Below the pieces are notes generated by a model. It was not told the origin of the DNA. It searched no databases and was given only the letters and a program-made list of their open reading frames with translations. A stretch of DNA of 57,937 nucleotides from Anabaena subtropica FACHB-260 (GTDB lineage: Bacteria > Cyanobacteriota > Cyanobacteriia > Cyanobacteriales > Nostocaceae), in NCBI RefSeq assembly GCF_014697105.1, contig NZ_JACJRF010000035.1:1-57937 (forward strand), given 5' to 3'. Each line of letters opens with the position of its first letter. The stretch's first letter is position 1. Shown here in pieces: positions 16,086-24,338 of this stretch. Both the position numbers and the translations under genes were made by a program.

Positions 16086-17564
16086 ATGGCAGAGATTAAC
16101 GGTACAATGATGCAATATTTCCACTGGTACATCCCTAATGATGGGAACTTGTGGAGCAAAGTTGAAACTTCAGCAGCAGAATTAGCAGATGCAGGTTTTA
16201 CAGCCTTGTGGCTACCACCAGCATACAAGGGCTTTGCCGGGTCTTATGATGTGGGATATGGTGTTTATGACTTATTTGATTTAGGTGAGTTTGAGCAAAA
16301 AGGCTCCACTCGGACAAAATACGGTACACGTCAGCAATATCTTGATGCAATTCAATCTCTGCAAAAGCATGGTTTACAAGTTTATGCGGATGCGGTGTTA
16401 AATCATAAAATGGGTGGTGATCAAGTAGAAACACCAAAAGCAACGCCTTTCCATCAAGATGACCGTCTAAATCCAAAAGGCGGGTTGCAAGAGATTAAAA
16501 CATACACTCATTATAATTTTCCTGGAAGACAAGGCAAATATTCTAACTTTGAGTGGCATTGGTGGCATTTTGATGCTGTTGATTATAACGAATATAATAG
16601 TGGCGATCGCAGCACACTCTATTTATTAGAAGGTAAAAAGTTTGACGACTACGTAGCCTTAGAAAAAGGCAACTTTGCTTACTTGATGGGTTGCGATGTC
16701 GATTTCCAAAATGATTGGGTACGTAGTGAAATTACTTACTGGGGTAGGTGGTATCTTGACACCACTAAGGTAGATGGTTTTCGCATTGATGCGATTAAGC
16801 ATATTTCTTCTTGGTTCTTTCCCCAATGGATAGATGAACTAGAACACCATGCTGGTAAAGATTTATTTATGGTAGGAGAGTATTGGTATAATGATATTAA
16901 TACTCTGCTTTGGTATGTTGATGCTGTTCGTGGCAAAATGTCAGTTTTTGACGTACCACTACATTACAATTTTCACCAAGCTAGTAAATCTGGAGGCAAT
17001 TATGATATGCGCCGGATTTTAGATAGCACAATGATGCAACAACGTCCTACCCATGCTGTGACATTTGTGGAAAATCATGATTCTCAACCGTTACAAGCAT
17101 TGGAATCCGTAGTTGAACCTTGGTTTAAACCTCTAGCGTATGCAATTATTTTGTTACGACAAGAAGGTTATCCTTGCGTCTTTCATGCTGACTACTATGG
17201 CGCAGAGTATGAAGACTGGGGGAAAGATGGCAATCGTTACAATATTTCCATGCCGTCGCACCGTTGGATTATTGATAAACTACTTGATGCACGTCAGCAT
17301 TATGCTTATGGTTCACAATACGATTATTTTGACCATTGGAATACGATTGGTTGGACACGTTTAGGTGATGAAGATCATCCCAAAGCAATGGCTGTAATTT
17401 TAAGTGATGGGTCAGAAGGTAATAAATGGATGGAAGTTGGTAAACCCAATACTAAGTTTATTGATTTAACAGAACATATCAAAGAACCTGTCTACACCAA
17501 TGAGTGGGGTTGGGGGAATTTTCATTGCTTAGGTGGTTCAGTATCAGTTTGGATTCAAGAATAA
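16086..17564 (+). CDS. Cytoplasmic alpha-amylase (GH13)
   Basis: A 492-residue GH13 amylase without signal peptide, resembling the bacterial cytoplasmic subfamily that cuts alpha-1,4-glucans such as glycogen or maltodextrins. The conserved regions are in order: DAVLNHKMGG (region I, near residue 102), VDGFRIDAIKH (region II with the Asp nucleophile near 234), MVGEYW (region III, acid Glu near 265) and FVENHDSQP (region IV, near 331). The N-terminus MMQYFHWYIPNDGNLW is typical. Monocistronic, with a palindromic repeat downstream separating it from the convergent next gene. Confidence 0.93.
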   Translation: MAEINGTMMQYFHWYIPNDGNLWSKVETSAAELADAGFTALWLPPAYKGFAGSYDVGYGVYDLFDLGEFEQKGSTRTKYGTRQQYLDAIQSLQKHGLQVYADAVLNHKMGGDQVETPKATPFHQDDRLNPKGGLQEIKTYTHYNFPGRQGKYSNFEWHWWHFDAVDYNEYNSGDRSTLYLLEGKKFDDYVALEKGNFAYLMGCDVDFQNDWVRSEITYWGRWYLDTTKVDGFRIDAIKHISSWFFPQWIDELEHHAGKDLFMVGEYWYNDINTLLWYVDAVRGKMSVFDVPLHYNFHQASKSGGNYDMRRILDSTMMQQRPTHAVTFVENHDSQPLQALESVVEPWFKPLAYAIILLRQEGYPCVFHADYYGAEYEDWGKDGNRYNISMPSHRWIIDKLLDARQHYAYGSQYDYFDHWNTIGWTRLGDEDHPKAMAVILSDGSEGNKWMEVGKPNTKFIDLTEHIKEPVYTNEWGWGNFHCLGGSVSVWIQE

Positions 17565-17620
17565 GTTTAAGTTCTGATACAAGTTCTTTGCCTCTGCTTC
17601 ATCAAACTCCTGAACTTATT

Positions 17621-17664
17621 AGGGTGCGCTGCTACAGCTAGGTTTCTCGCAAGTAGCGCACCCT
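17621..17664. repeat. Palindromic dispersed repeat at a convergent gene junction
   Basis: AGGGTGCGCT (17621-17630) and AGCGCACCCT (17655-17664) form a perfect 10-bp stem around a loop containing TACAGCTAGGTTT. This loop word is the reverse complement of that in the 13790-13846 repeat, so the two are copies of one family in opposite orientation. It sits between the amylase stop and the convergent minus-strand gene, where it may terminate both. Confidence 0.7.
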
Positions 17665-17704
17665 ACACTTTAGATATTTTTTTATTTATAAATTTCTAAA
17701 CTAA

Positions 17705-18289
17705 TTAACTTTTTAACCGAAAATTAGCCCACATCACAAAACCTTTAACTTGACAATCTAACTGTTCTAACCACACAACTAATTCATGGTTACTATTGTG
17801 CAATATTGTATAATTTTGCTTATCTTTGACTAAAAATAATTCAGTTTGTGAATTTTGAATGCGCGTGGCAATGTTTCTTTCAAAGCGTTTATCTAAAGAT
17901 TGAGCTAACTTAAAAGCGTTGACTTTGGCTATTTTTATATTTAATAAATTAGCATTTTGCTGTTTTACTATCTGCTGCAACTCCTCAACATTACTTAAGG
18001 TGCGTTTTCCTAAAGTCCCAGAAGTGGGGATGAAAAGAGCTGCTAAACCATTGTTGATGTTTCGCTGATTGAGCGCAAAATAATTCCAATCACCGTAAGC
18101 ATACATCATCAATCCCCCTTGGGGATGAGGTAAAACTAGTTCGGGATGTAAATCCAGTATAATTACGTAGGCGGCGATCGCTCCCTGAGGATTAGTAGGG
18201 GGTATGATAGTTGCTGGAGTTAAGACCCAAACCAGCAACGTAAAAATAACAACTATTAAAGTAAATATGGTAATTCGGCGTAAACTCAT
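17705..18289 (-). CDS. Hypothetical membrane-anchored protein
   Basis: A 194-residue protein with one N-terminal hydrophobic helix (about 5-25, ending PATIIPP) and a mature domain containing LDLHPELVLPHPQGGLMMYA, WNYFALNQR and a C-terminal WLEQLDCQVKGFVMWANFRL. I recognise no family. It is probably anchored in the inner membrane facing out. The first base of the flanking target duplication of the 18303-18469 MITE is only five bases upstream of its ATG, so its native leader or promoter has probably been displaced. Confidence 0.6.
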   Translation of the reverse strand: MSLRRITIFTLIVVIFTLLVWVLTPATIIPPTNPQGAIAAYVIILDLHPELVLPHPQGGLMMYAYGDWNYFALNQRNINNGLAALFIPTSGTLGKRTLSNVEELQQIVKQQNANLLNIKIAKVNAFKLAQSLDKRFERNIATRIQNSQTELFLVKDKQNYTILHNSNHELVVWLEQLDCQVKGFVMWANFRLKS

Positions 18290-18302
18290 AGCTGTATATA
18301 GG

Positions 18303-18469
18303 CTGACTTTTCACGGGATCTGGAAAACCCCTCTCCAAACCTCTCCCCTACAAGGAGAGAGGCTTTAATTTTTCCCCCTTCCCTGTCTCCGACACGCTGC
18401 GCGAACGCAGGGAAGGGGGTTAGGGGGTTAGGTTTTACGTTAGCTTTTCCACATAACGTGAAAAGTCAG
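18303..18469. mobile_element. 167-bp MITE with 13-bp terminal inverted repeats and 9-bp target duplication
   Basis: CTGACTTTTCACG at 18303-18315 is the exact reverse complement of 18457-18469; the similarity extends to 25 bases with three mismatches. The element is flanked by a perfect direct repeat GTATATAGG at 18294-18302 and 18470-18478, the mark of a transposition event. The interior has no coding capacity; it holds C-rich and G-rich tracts (CCCCTCTCC, GGGAAGGGGGTTAGGGGG) that can pair. It is a non-autonomous element needing a transposase elsewhere. It lies between the 5' ends of the 17705-18289 gene and the PstS/DUF4912 gene. The rest of 18479-18696 is AT-rich leader for the latter. Confidence 0.9.
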
Positions 18470-18696
18470 GTATATAGGAATTTCCCACTGCTACGTAATC
18501 AAGAAGCGCAAAAATGTTTATTTACCTCTGATTCTACAGACTCACAAAAGAATAAGTATCTAATCAAACCCAGTAAATAAACAATCTGAGAATAAATATT
18601 GACACCAGATGTATAATTAGCCCGTCTTCTGTTGATATAACAAGATAAATTTAAAACTTATTGGTTTTCTGTTCCCTGTACCTGAGATAGGAGCGT

Positions 18697-21600
18697 ATGA
18701 GGCAAAAACAAAAAAAAGATAGTGGGATAGTGAATCTGGCGTTATTGTTTGCCTTAACGACCACGCCGATCGCTACAAATCTGTTATTGTCAGATCCGAT
18801 GCTGGCACAATCGGAAGCGGACACACCCAGTTTTGAGCTACCAGAAACGGTGGAAACTGGAACTACAGTACGAATCGATGGCTCAAGTACTTTGGTAGCG
18901 GTGAATCAAAGCCTGAAACAGAGTTTTGAACAACAGTTCACGGGTACAAGAGTGGACGTGGCTAATAACGGAACAGAAGCTGCACTCAAAGCTGTATTAG
19001 ATGGAAGCATTGATGTGGCGGCTATTGGTCGGGGACTCACACCGGAAGAAAAAGCCCAAGGTTTAGAACAGGTCAGGTTACACCGGGAAAAAATTGCCAT
19101 TATTGTTGGGGAAGAAAACCCTTTCAAGGGTAGTTTGACAGATAGACAATTTGCTAGAATTTTTCGGGGACGCATTACTAATTGGTCGCAACTAGGAGCG
19201 CCATCTGCAAAAATTCGGGTCTTAGACCGTCCTGAAACTAGTGATACTCGTGAAGCATTAAATAACTATCCAGTGTTTAAGGCTGCTAGATTTGCCACAG
19301 GTTCCACTGCTACTCAGGTGACAGAAGACAACACCACCGAAATTGCCAAACAACTAGGTAAGGACGGTATCAGTTATGCTAGAGCCAATCAAGTATCAAA
19401 ACTGCCTGGTGTGCGGGTGCTTCAGTTACATGACACCTTACCGGATGACCCTAAATATCCTTTCTCCCAGCCGCTAGTTTACGTTTATAAAAAAACTCCT
19501 AACCCTGCGATCGCCTCATTTCTCGGTTTCGCCTTAGCATCACCAGGACAGAAGGCGATAGAGACAGCGAGAGTCAATGAGGCTGAAGCGATCGCTAAAG
19601 GTGAATCTCAATTACTGTTAACCACGGCTAATCCTACAGGTACACCAGAAGCTAACAGTTCTCCAATTGAGGGAACCACACAAATTATTAACCCTACGGC
19701 GGAAACTACACCAGCAACGAATATTTTTCCTAATGCTGAAGGTACTACTACCAATGTCACTCAGCCGGCTATTGTTGCTCCCCCAGAAACACCTAAATTG
19801 GATCGTTCTTTGTTGTGGTGGCTATTGTTGCCTGTAGGTGCTATTGGTGGATTATTGTTGTGGTTTGTCAAACGCCCATCTACAGCCAAAGCCTTAGAGA
19901 GTGAATCTACTCCTGACGAGATGGACACGGCTGCACCTGTAACTGAGCCATTAGTGGAAATCCGAGACCACACTACACCTATCCCAGTTGCAGATACCAA
20001 CCCGACTGTATTGCAAACAATAAGTACAAAGCCTGTTGCTGCTCAAGAGTCGGAAAATAACCATAATTCCGGTGGTTATCAAGTCGCAATTCCTCCTGAG
20101 CTTGAGCAATCACCTTGGGACATGGAAGCGCCAGCAGCTGTTGTCAACACTTCCTATCCCCAAATGATGGAAGCAGGGAAAACTCCTACTTATGGAGAAC
20201 AACAAACAGCAGATATTACTAACGAGATTTCCCAAGTTCCATCTGCTGAGGAAAGTTATCAGGAACCAACAGAAAATTCGCCAGAAACTACAGAAGATAC
20301 CCAAGAAGAGGAATTAGCACCACCTACAACTAGCGAAGATACTTTAGAGATAGTAGATTCGCTCCCTGATTTGCCAGATTTTTATGCTATTTTTGCTGAT
20401 GAAGATACGGCGATCGCTGAAGCACCAGCAGAAGAACAAACGAGTATTTCCGATATTCATGAAGAGATGAATGACACCACAGAAGTTGTCATCCCGGCTG
20501 AGTTACCTGAAGCCGAAATAACATCAGAAGTAACAACCTCTCTGCCAAAATTTTCTGATATTCCCGAAGATGCGCTAAATTTGGTAGCTGATGCAGCCGA
20601 ATTTAATGAAAGTGAAACACTGGAAGATACAGAATATTTAACTCCATCCAGTTTAGGAACTTTAGCTAGTGGTGCAGCCTTAGCAGCCGCAGGGACGGAA
20701 GTTTGGGCTAGTAGCAATGAGATTGAGGAGAGTAGTCCATCGCCAGTACCAGCAAATAACACTAGTGAAGAAAACTTACCCGCAATCTTAGCCACAACTG
20801 CTGAGTTAGAAGATGAAGAAGAAGAAAGTAGCATCATCCTCAAACCCCGTAATTCTGAGTGGGCTTACGTTTCTTGGTATGTTTCTCTTACTGACCAGCA
20901 AAGGTTGCAGGAGCAAGGGATCTCAGAATTAGCATTGCAACTTTATGATGTCACTGACATTGATCTGAGTTACCAAAGTCCCCAAGCCATACAGCAGGAT
21001 AAATGTGAGCCAGGAACAAGCGATCGCTATATCTCTATTCCGGCGAGCGATCGCGATTATATGATAGACATTGGCTATGTTACCGTAGGCGAACAGTGGA
21101 CTACTATCGCTCGTTCCCCTATTGTCCGTGTCTTTGATAGTCCGCAAATAGAGTCTTTGTTGGCAAATTCGCCAGCATTAGACGAAAAAAGTACTGTTAC
21201 TTTTAATTCTCGTACTCCCAAGTGGGCTTATGTAAGTTGGGATATTGCCGATGATCATCAGCAATTACTTAAGGATCATGGGATTTCACAACTAGCACTC
21301 AGGCTTTATGATGCCACCAATGTTGACCTGAGTTACCAAAATCCCCAATTAGTTCAGCAATATGAATTTGATGAAATCACCCGCGATCGTTATGTGTTAA
21401 TTCCCAATAGCGATCGTGACTATATGGCAGAGGTTGGTTATCTTACCACAGCAGGGGATTGGGTAACTATAGCCCGTTCCGCTACTGTTCGTGTCTTCAA
21501 TAGTCCTCAAGAAGATTTCTGGTTTGTCGCGGATACTGAATTAATTATCCACGGAGCCACAGATCCCAGTGCAACTGTAACTATTGCAGGTAAGCCCATC

Positions 21601-21738
21601 ACCCTAAAATCCGATGGAACTTTTCACTTACGTGTCCCTTTCTCACAAGATTTACTAGACTATCTAATCACGGTAAGTAGTGGACAACAAAAGAAAACAA
21701 TTCATAAGAAGTTTGCTCAGGAAACTTCCGAAAGCTAA
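18697..21738 (+). CDS. PstS-like phosphate-binding domain fused to two DUF4912 domains
   Basis: A 1013-residue protein, ATG preceded by AGGAG. Domains: signal segment (about 12-38); PstS-like solute-binding domain (about 45-290; RIDGSSTLVAVNQ, NGTEAALKAVLDGSIDVAAIGRG); Thr/Pro linker; one membrane helix (about 371-390, LWWLLLPVGAIGGLLLWF); a long acidic Glu/Thr/Pro-rich low-complexity stretch (about 395-715); two DUF4912 repeats near 718-815 and 840-937 (each with WAYVSW, ALxLYD, DLSYQ and SDRDYM); and a C-terminal beta domain. The PstS part would lie outside and the DUF4912 pair inside. Phosphate binding is inferred from the fold; DUF4912 function is unknown. Confidence 0.82.
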   Translation: MRQKQKKDSGIVNLALLFALTTTPIATNLLLSDPMLAQSEADTPSFELPETVETGTTVRIDGSSTLVAVNQSLKQSFEQQFTGTRVDVANNGTEAALKAVLDGSIDVAAIGRGLTPEEKAQGLEQVRLHREKIAIIVGEENPFKGSLTDRQFARIFRGRITNWSQLGAPSAKIRVLDRPETSDTREALNNYPVFKAARFATGSTATQVTEDNTTEIAKQLGKDGISYARANQVSKLPGVRVLQLHDTLPDDPKYPFSQPLVYVYKKTPNPAIASFLGFALASPGQKAIETARVNEAEAIAKGESQLLLTTANPTGTPEANSSPIEGTTQIINPTAETTPATNIFPNAEGTTTNVTQPAIVAPPETPKLDRSLLWWLLLPVGAIGGLLLWFVKRPSTAKALESESTPDEMDTAAPVTEPLVEIRDHTTPIPVADTNPTVLQTISTKPVAAQESENNHNSGGYQVAIPPELEQSPWDMEAPAAVVNTSYPQMMEAGKTPTYGEQQTADITNEISQVPSAEESYQEPTENSPETTEDTQEEELAPPTTSEDTLEIVDSLPDLPDFYAIFADEDTAIAEAPAEEQTSISDIHEEMNDTTEVVIPAELPEAEITSEVTTSLPKFSDIPEDALNLVADAAEFNESETLEDTEYLTPSSLGTLASGAALAAAGTEVWASSNEIEESSPSPVPANNTSEENLPAILATTAELEDEEEESSIILKPRNSEWAYVSWYVSLTDQQRLQEQGISELALQLYDVTDIDLSYQSPQAIQQDKCEPGTSDRYISIPASDRDYMIDIGYVTVGEQWTTIARSPIVRVFDSPQIESLLANSPALDEKSTVTFNSRTPKWAYVSWDIADDHQQLLKDHGISQLALRLYDATNVDLSYQNPQLVQQYEFDEITRDRYVLIPNSDRDYMAEVGYLTTAGDWVTIARSATVRVFNSPQEDFWFVADTELIIHGATDPSATVTIAGKPITLKSDGTFHLRVPFSQDLLDYLITVSSGQQKKTIHKKFAQETSES

Positions 21739-21765
21739 CACTCTATCAATTTCGTAAGCAAGTTT

Positions 21766-21815
21766 GTAGTAAGGACTTTAGTCCTGATGATTCTAAGAAC
21801 TAAAGTACTTACTAC
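21766..21815. terminator. Hairpin of the GTAGTAAG/ACTTTAGT repeat family
   Basis: The 17 bases at 21766-21782 pair with 21799-21815 with one mismatch. It has the same core as the 6521-6558 hairpin and, like it, lies between convergent genes (28 bases after the PstS/DUF4912 stop and 15 bases before the next stop). A shared bidirectional terminator is likely. Confidence 0.6.
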
Positions 21816-21829
21816 CAACCATCAAAATA

Positions 21830-22369
21830 CTAAAGAGGAGTGAAATCACGCACAGCAATTCTTCTGTTGATAAACCCAACTAATGTGCAGTTTTTCCCTG
21901 GATATATATCACTCAAAGAATTGAAATGTAACCAACGTCTTTCAGGCTGTAATTTAATTGCAACTCGGCGCGGGTATCCAAATTGAGGATCATAACTAGC
22001 ATCTAAGCCTATCGTTCCATCACAAGCACATCCATTCGGCCCGCATTTTTTACCTTTCGCAATAGGTTCAATTTCTTGAAACAACTCAGTGATAGTTAAT
22101 GGCGATAGAGTTGTGCAAGTATTTTCTGTGACAGCAATTACTTTTTCGTCTTTGATTTCTACCTGTTTTTGACATCTATCCGGAGATGAATAATGAAGAG
22201 TTAATCGATAATGTGATATTCCTTGTTTCAACCAGTTTTCTTGCGCTACTTCTAATTGCTTTTTTCCTATATTCCTAAATAGAAATTGGTTACTTAAGTA
22301 AGCAAGACTACTAATTGTTAATATTGAAAAAATAATTACCCATTCCAGGTATGAGCGCTTATTCTTCAT
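21830..22369 (-). CDS. DUF6174-like exported protein
   Basis: A 179-residue protein with an N-terminal membrane helix (about 10-28) and a domain resembling DUF6174: WLKQGISHYRLTLHYSS with RCQKQVEIKDEKV, then TITELFQEIEPI, GLDASYDPQFGYPRRVAI. A Cys-rich insert KKCGPNGCACDG lies before the last motif and may hold disulfides or a metal. Function unknown. Exported or anchored. It starts next to a short AT-rich region separating it from the ABC exporter end. Confidence 0.68.
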   Translation of the reverse strand: MKNKRSYLEWVIIFSILTISSLAYLSNQFLFRNIGKKQLEVAQENWLKQGISHYRLTLHYSSPDRCQKQVEIKDEKVIAVTENTCTTLSPLTITELFQEIEPIAKGKKCGPNGCACDGTIGLDASYDPQFGYPRRVAIKLQPERRWLHFNSLSDIYPGKNCTLVGFINRRIAVRDFTPL

Positions 22370-22447
22370 AGTTATACTTACGCATAATTTGTTGGTATAT
22401 TACACAAGTTAACACAAAACCATAAATCAATTCAAAATGAGAGGCTC

Positions 22448-22480
22448 AGATTCCCGACTTCTTTAAGAAGTCGGGAATCT
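22448..22480. terminator. Long perfect hairpin after the ABC exporter genes
   Basis: AGATTCCCGACTTCTT (22448-22463) pairs with AAGAAGTCGGGAATCT (22465-22480), essentially a perfect palindrome. It lies 6 bases beyond the ABC ATPase stop on the minus strand. The T-run is on the plus side, so it may serve both directions. The sequence is also a known style of dispersed Nostoc hairpin. Confidence 0.65.
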
Positions 22481-22486
22481 TTTGGT

Positions 22487-23398
22487 TTAAAATGATTTAG
22501 GACTGCTATATTTTTGTGTTACTTCTAAATAAATATGTTCTAATCGCACTGGTTGACGGGAAATTGCATCAATCGATATCCCTTCAAATTGAGAAATAAT
22601 TTCTTTCAAATCCCAAGATTCTGGTAACCAAAAAGCTAATTCATTGTCATAATATCTATGGGTAAAACCATATTTTTGGACGCAAGCGATCGCTTCTTTT
22701 TCTTGTGTCGTTTTAATTGTTAAAATTTCTTGTGCTGGAATTAAATTTCTTAACTCAGCTAAACTACCTTCAACTAAAATTCGCCCATCTTTAAGAATAC
22801 CAATTTTTTGACAAAGCCGTTCTGCTTCATCGAGTAAATGGGTTGTGAGTAAAACGGTTATTCCCTGATGTTTCAATTGTCGAATTAATTCCCAAATTTC
22901 ATAACGCGCTTCAATATCTAAGCCTGTAGTTGGTTCATCAAGAATGACTAATTTTGGCTGATGTACTAAAGCCACTGCAATATTTAATCGCCGTTGCATA
23001 CCTCCACTCAAAGTTTCTACTGGATTTTTGGCTCTATCTAATAAGTTTACAGCCGCGAGAATTTCTTTAATTTGTTTTTGAACAGTGGCTCTATTTAAAC
23101 CATAAATTTCCGCAAAAAATTGTAAATTCTCTTCACAAGTCAAAGTTTTATATAAGATATTTTCTTGAGGTGCAATCCCAATTATTTTCTTAGTTGACTC
23201 GGAAATAAGCTGATTATTGATTTTAATATCACCAATATCGGCTTTCAATAAATTACAAATAATATTAATTGTTGTAGTTTTCCCGGCTCCATTTGCACCC
23301 AATAAACCGTAAATTTCCCCACTATCAACATTGAGGTTTAAATCTTGCAATACTTGTCGCTTACCGTAAGATTTATTTAAGTTCTTAATATTTAGCAT
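22487..23398 (-). CDS. ABC exporter ATP-binding protein
   Basis: About 303 residues from the ATG at 23398 (MLNIKNLNKSYG); a start seven codons upstream would overlap the permease gene. The ABC-2 type ATPase shows Walker A GLLGANGAGKTT, Q-loop IAPQENILY, signature LSGGMQRRL, Walker B LVILDEPTTGLD and H-loop TTHLLDEAE, plus a C-terminal DrrA/CcmA-like extension. It starts one base after the permease stop, so the pair forms an exporter for a drug, lipid or peptide; substrate unknown. Confidence 0.9.
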   Translation of the reverse strand: MLNIKNLNKSYGKRQVLQDLNLNVDSGEIYGLLGANGAGKTTTINIICNLLKADIGDIKINNQLISESTKKIIGIAPQENILYKTLTCEENLQFFAEIYGLNRATVQKQIKEILAAVNLLDRAKNPVETLSGGMQRRLNIAVALVHQPKLVILDEPTTGLDIEARYEIWELIRQLKHQGITVLLTTHLLDEAERLCQKIGILKDGRILVEGSLAELRNLIPAQEILTIKTTQEKEAIACVQKYGFTHRYYDNELAFWLPESWDLKEIISQFEGISIDAISRQPVRLEHIYLEVTQKYSSPKSF

Positions 23399-23399
23399 T

Positions 23400-24173
23400 T
23401 TATAATCTTCTTTCCACAACTAACATTCTTTGATAAGCTAACCAACCACCTATCACCATAACTACAGCAAAAATTAATAAAAAATTAAAATTTGAGCTTA
23501 TTTTATCAATAGATTCTCCTCTAGATGACACAGCAACAAGCGCCTCATTCATGTGATATATGGGATTAAATCTAGCTATATTTATCAATGTTTTAGGAAA
23601 CAATGCAGTTGGTAAAAATGCCCCACCTAGAATTAACAAAGGAACTCCAAAAGCCGCCACCAAAGAATTGACATCTTCAATACGTCTAGCTAATTGTGTA
23701 CCTAAAATAAAACCCAAACCAACATAAGCCGCAATACTCAGAAAAATAATGCTTAATCCTAATAAAATTGCACCCTTGAAAGTCGCCCCCCAAAAAGCAG
23801 CGATCGCATAAATTAATAAAGTCTGACCAATACCAATGCAACTATGCGCCAGGAAAATTCCCAAAAAATAAGACGTACCACTCAAGGGAGAAAGAAAAAG
23901 GCGTTTGAGGGTTTTTTGTTCTCTTTCCGCTACCACAGTGGACACAGTACCACCCAAGCAACTAAAAAATAGTGCAGCACCCACTAACGTTGAAGGTGCT
24001 GCATAGGAAAAAGCATCATCCATTGGTAGTTCCGCCCGTTCTGCTAAGATAAATCCGCTTAGAATTAGCACAGAAATCGGGAAGATACACCAAAAGATTA
24101 AACTGCGTCTACGGCGTAACAGTTCAATTAAAATACGTTTGCTAACAGCGATCGTTTCACGCCAATATTTCAT
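23400..24173 (-). CDS. ABC-2 type exporter permease
   Basis: About 257 residues from the ATG at 24173 (MKYWRETIAVSKRILIELLR). The frame is open 40 codons further upstream, but that part is translated from CAGGGAG-type intergenic repeats, so I reject the longer start. Six helices are present; typical are RRRRSLIFWCIFPISVLILS, the coupling region VAEREQKTLKRLFLSPLSG and GVPLLILGGAFLPTALFP. Works with the downstream ATPase at the inner membrane. Confidence 0.85.
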   Translation of the reverse strand: MKYWRETIAVSKRILIELLRRRRSLIFWCIFPISVLILSGFILAERAELPMDDAFSYAAPSTLVGAALFFSCLGGTVSTVVAEREQKTLKRLFLSPLSGTSYFLGIFLAHSCIGIGQTLLIYAIAAFWGATFKGAILLGLSIIFLSIAAYVGLGFILGTQLARRIEDVNSLVAAFGVPLLILGGAFLPTALFPKTLINIARFNPIYHMNEALVAVSSRGESIDKISSNFNFLLIFAVVMVIGGWLAYQRMLVVERRL

Positions 24174-24179
24174 AATTAA

Positions 24180-24226
24180 GAAGCAGGGAGAGGAAGTAGG
24201 GGAGCAGGGAGCAGGGAGCAGGGGAA
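24180..24226. repeat. CAGGGAG-type short tandem repeat
   Basis: Repeated GGGAGCAG-like words lie just upstream of the ABC permease start. It is the kind of short tandem repeat common between Nostoc genes; no coding role is likely. Confidence 0.7.
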
Positions 24227-24338
24227 GACAACAAATATTATCTGAGTAAATTGGATAATTTATTCTCTGGAAGTTCCTAATATTTGCTCTCACCCATTGA
24301 ATATTTTATTTTCTGGAAGTCTATTAGCAACTAACAAC

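Noticed and set aside
16198-16476. Antisense frame inside the amylase gene
   Set aside because: It is a His/Leu-rich shadow of the conserved GH13 reading frame.
24174-24293. N-terminal extension of the ABC permease
   Set aside because: The extra 40 codons encode Pro/Cys-rich residues read from CAGGGAG repeats; the family starts at the ATG at 24173.
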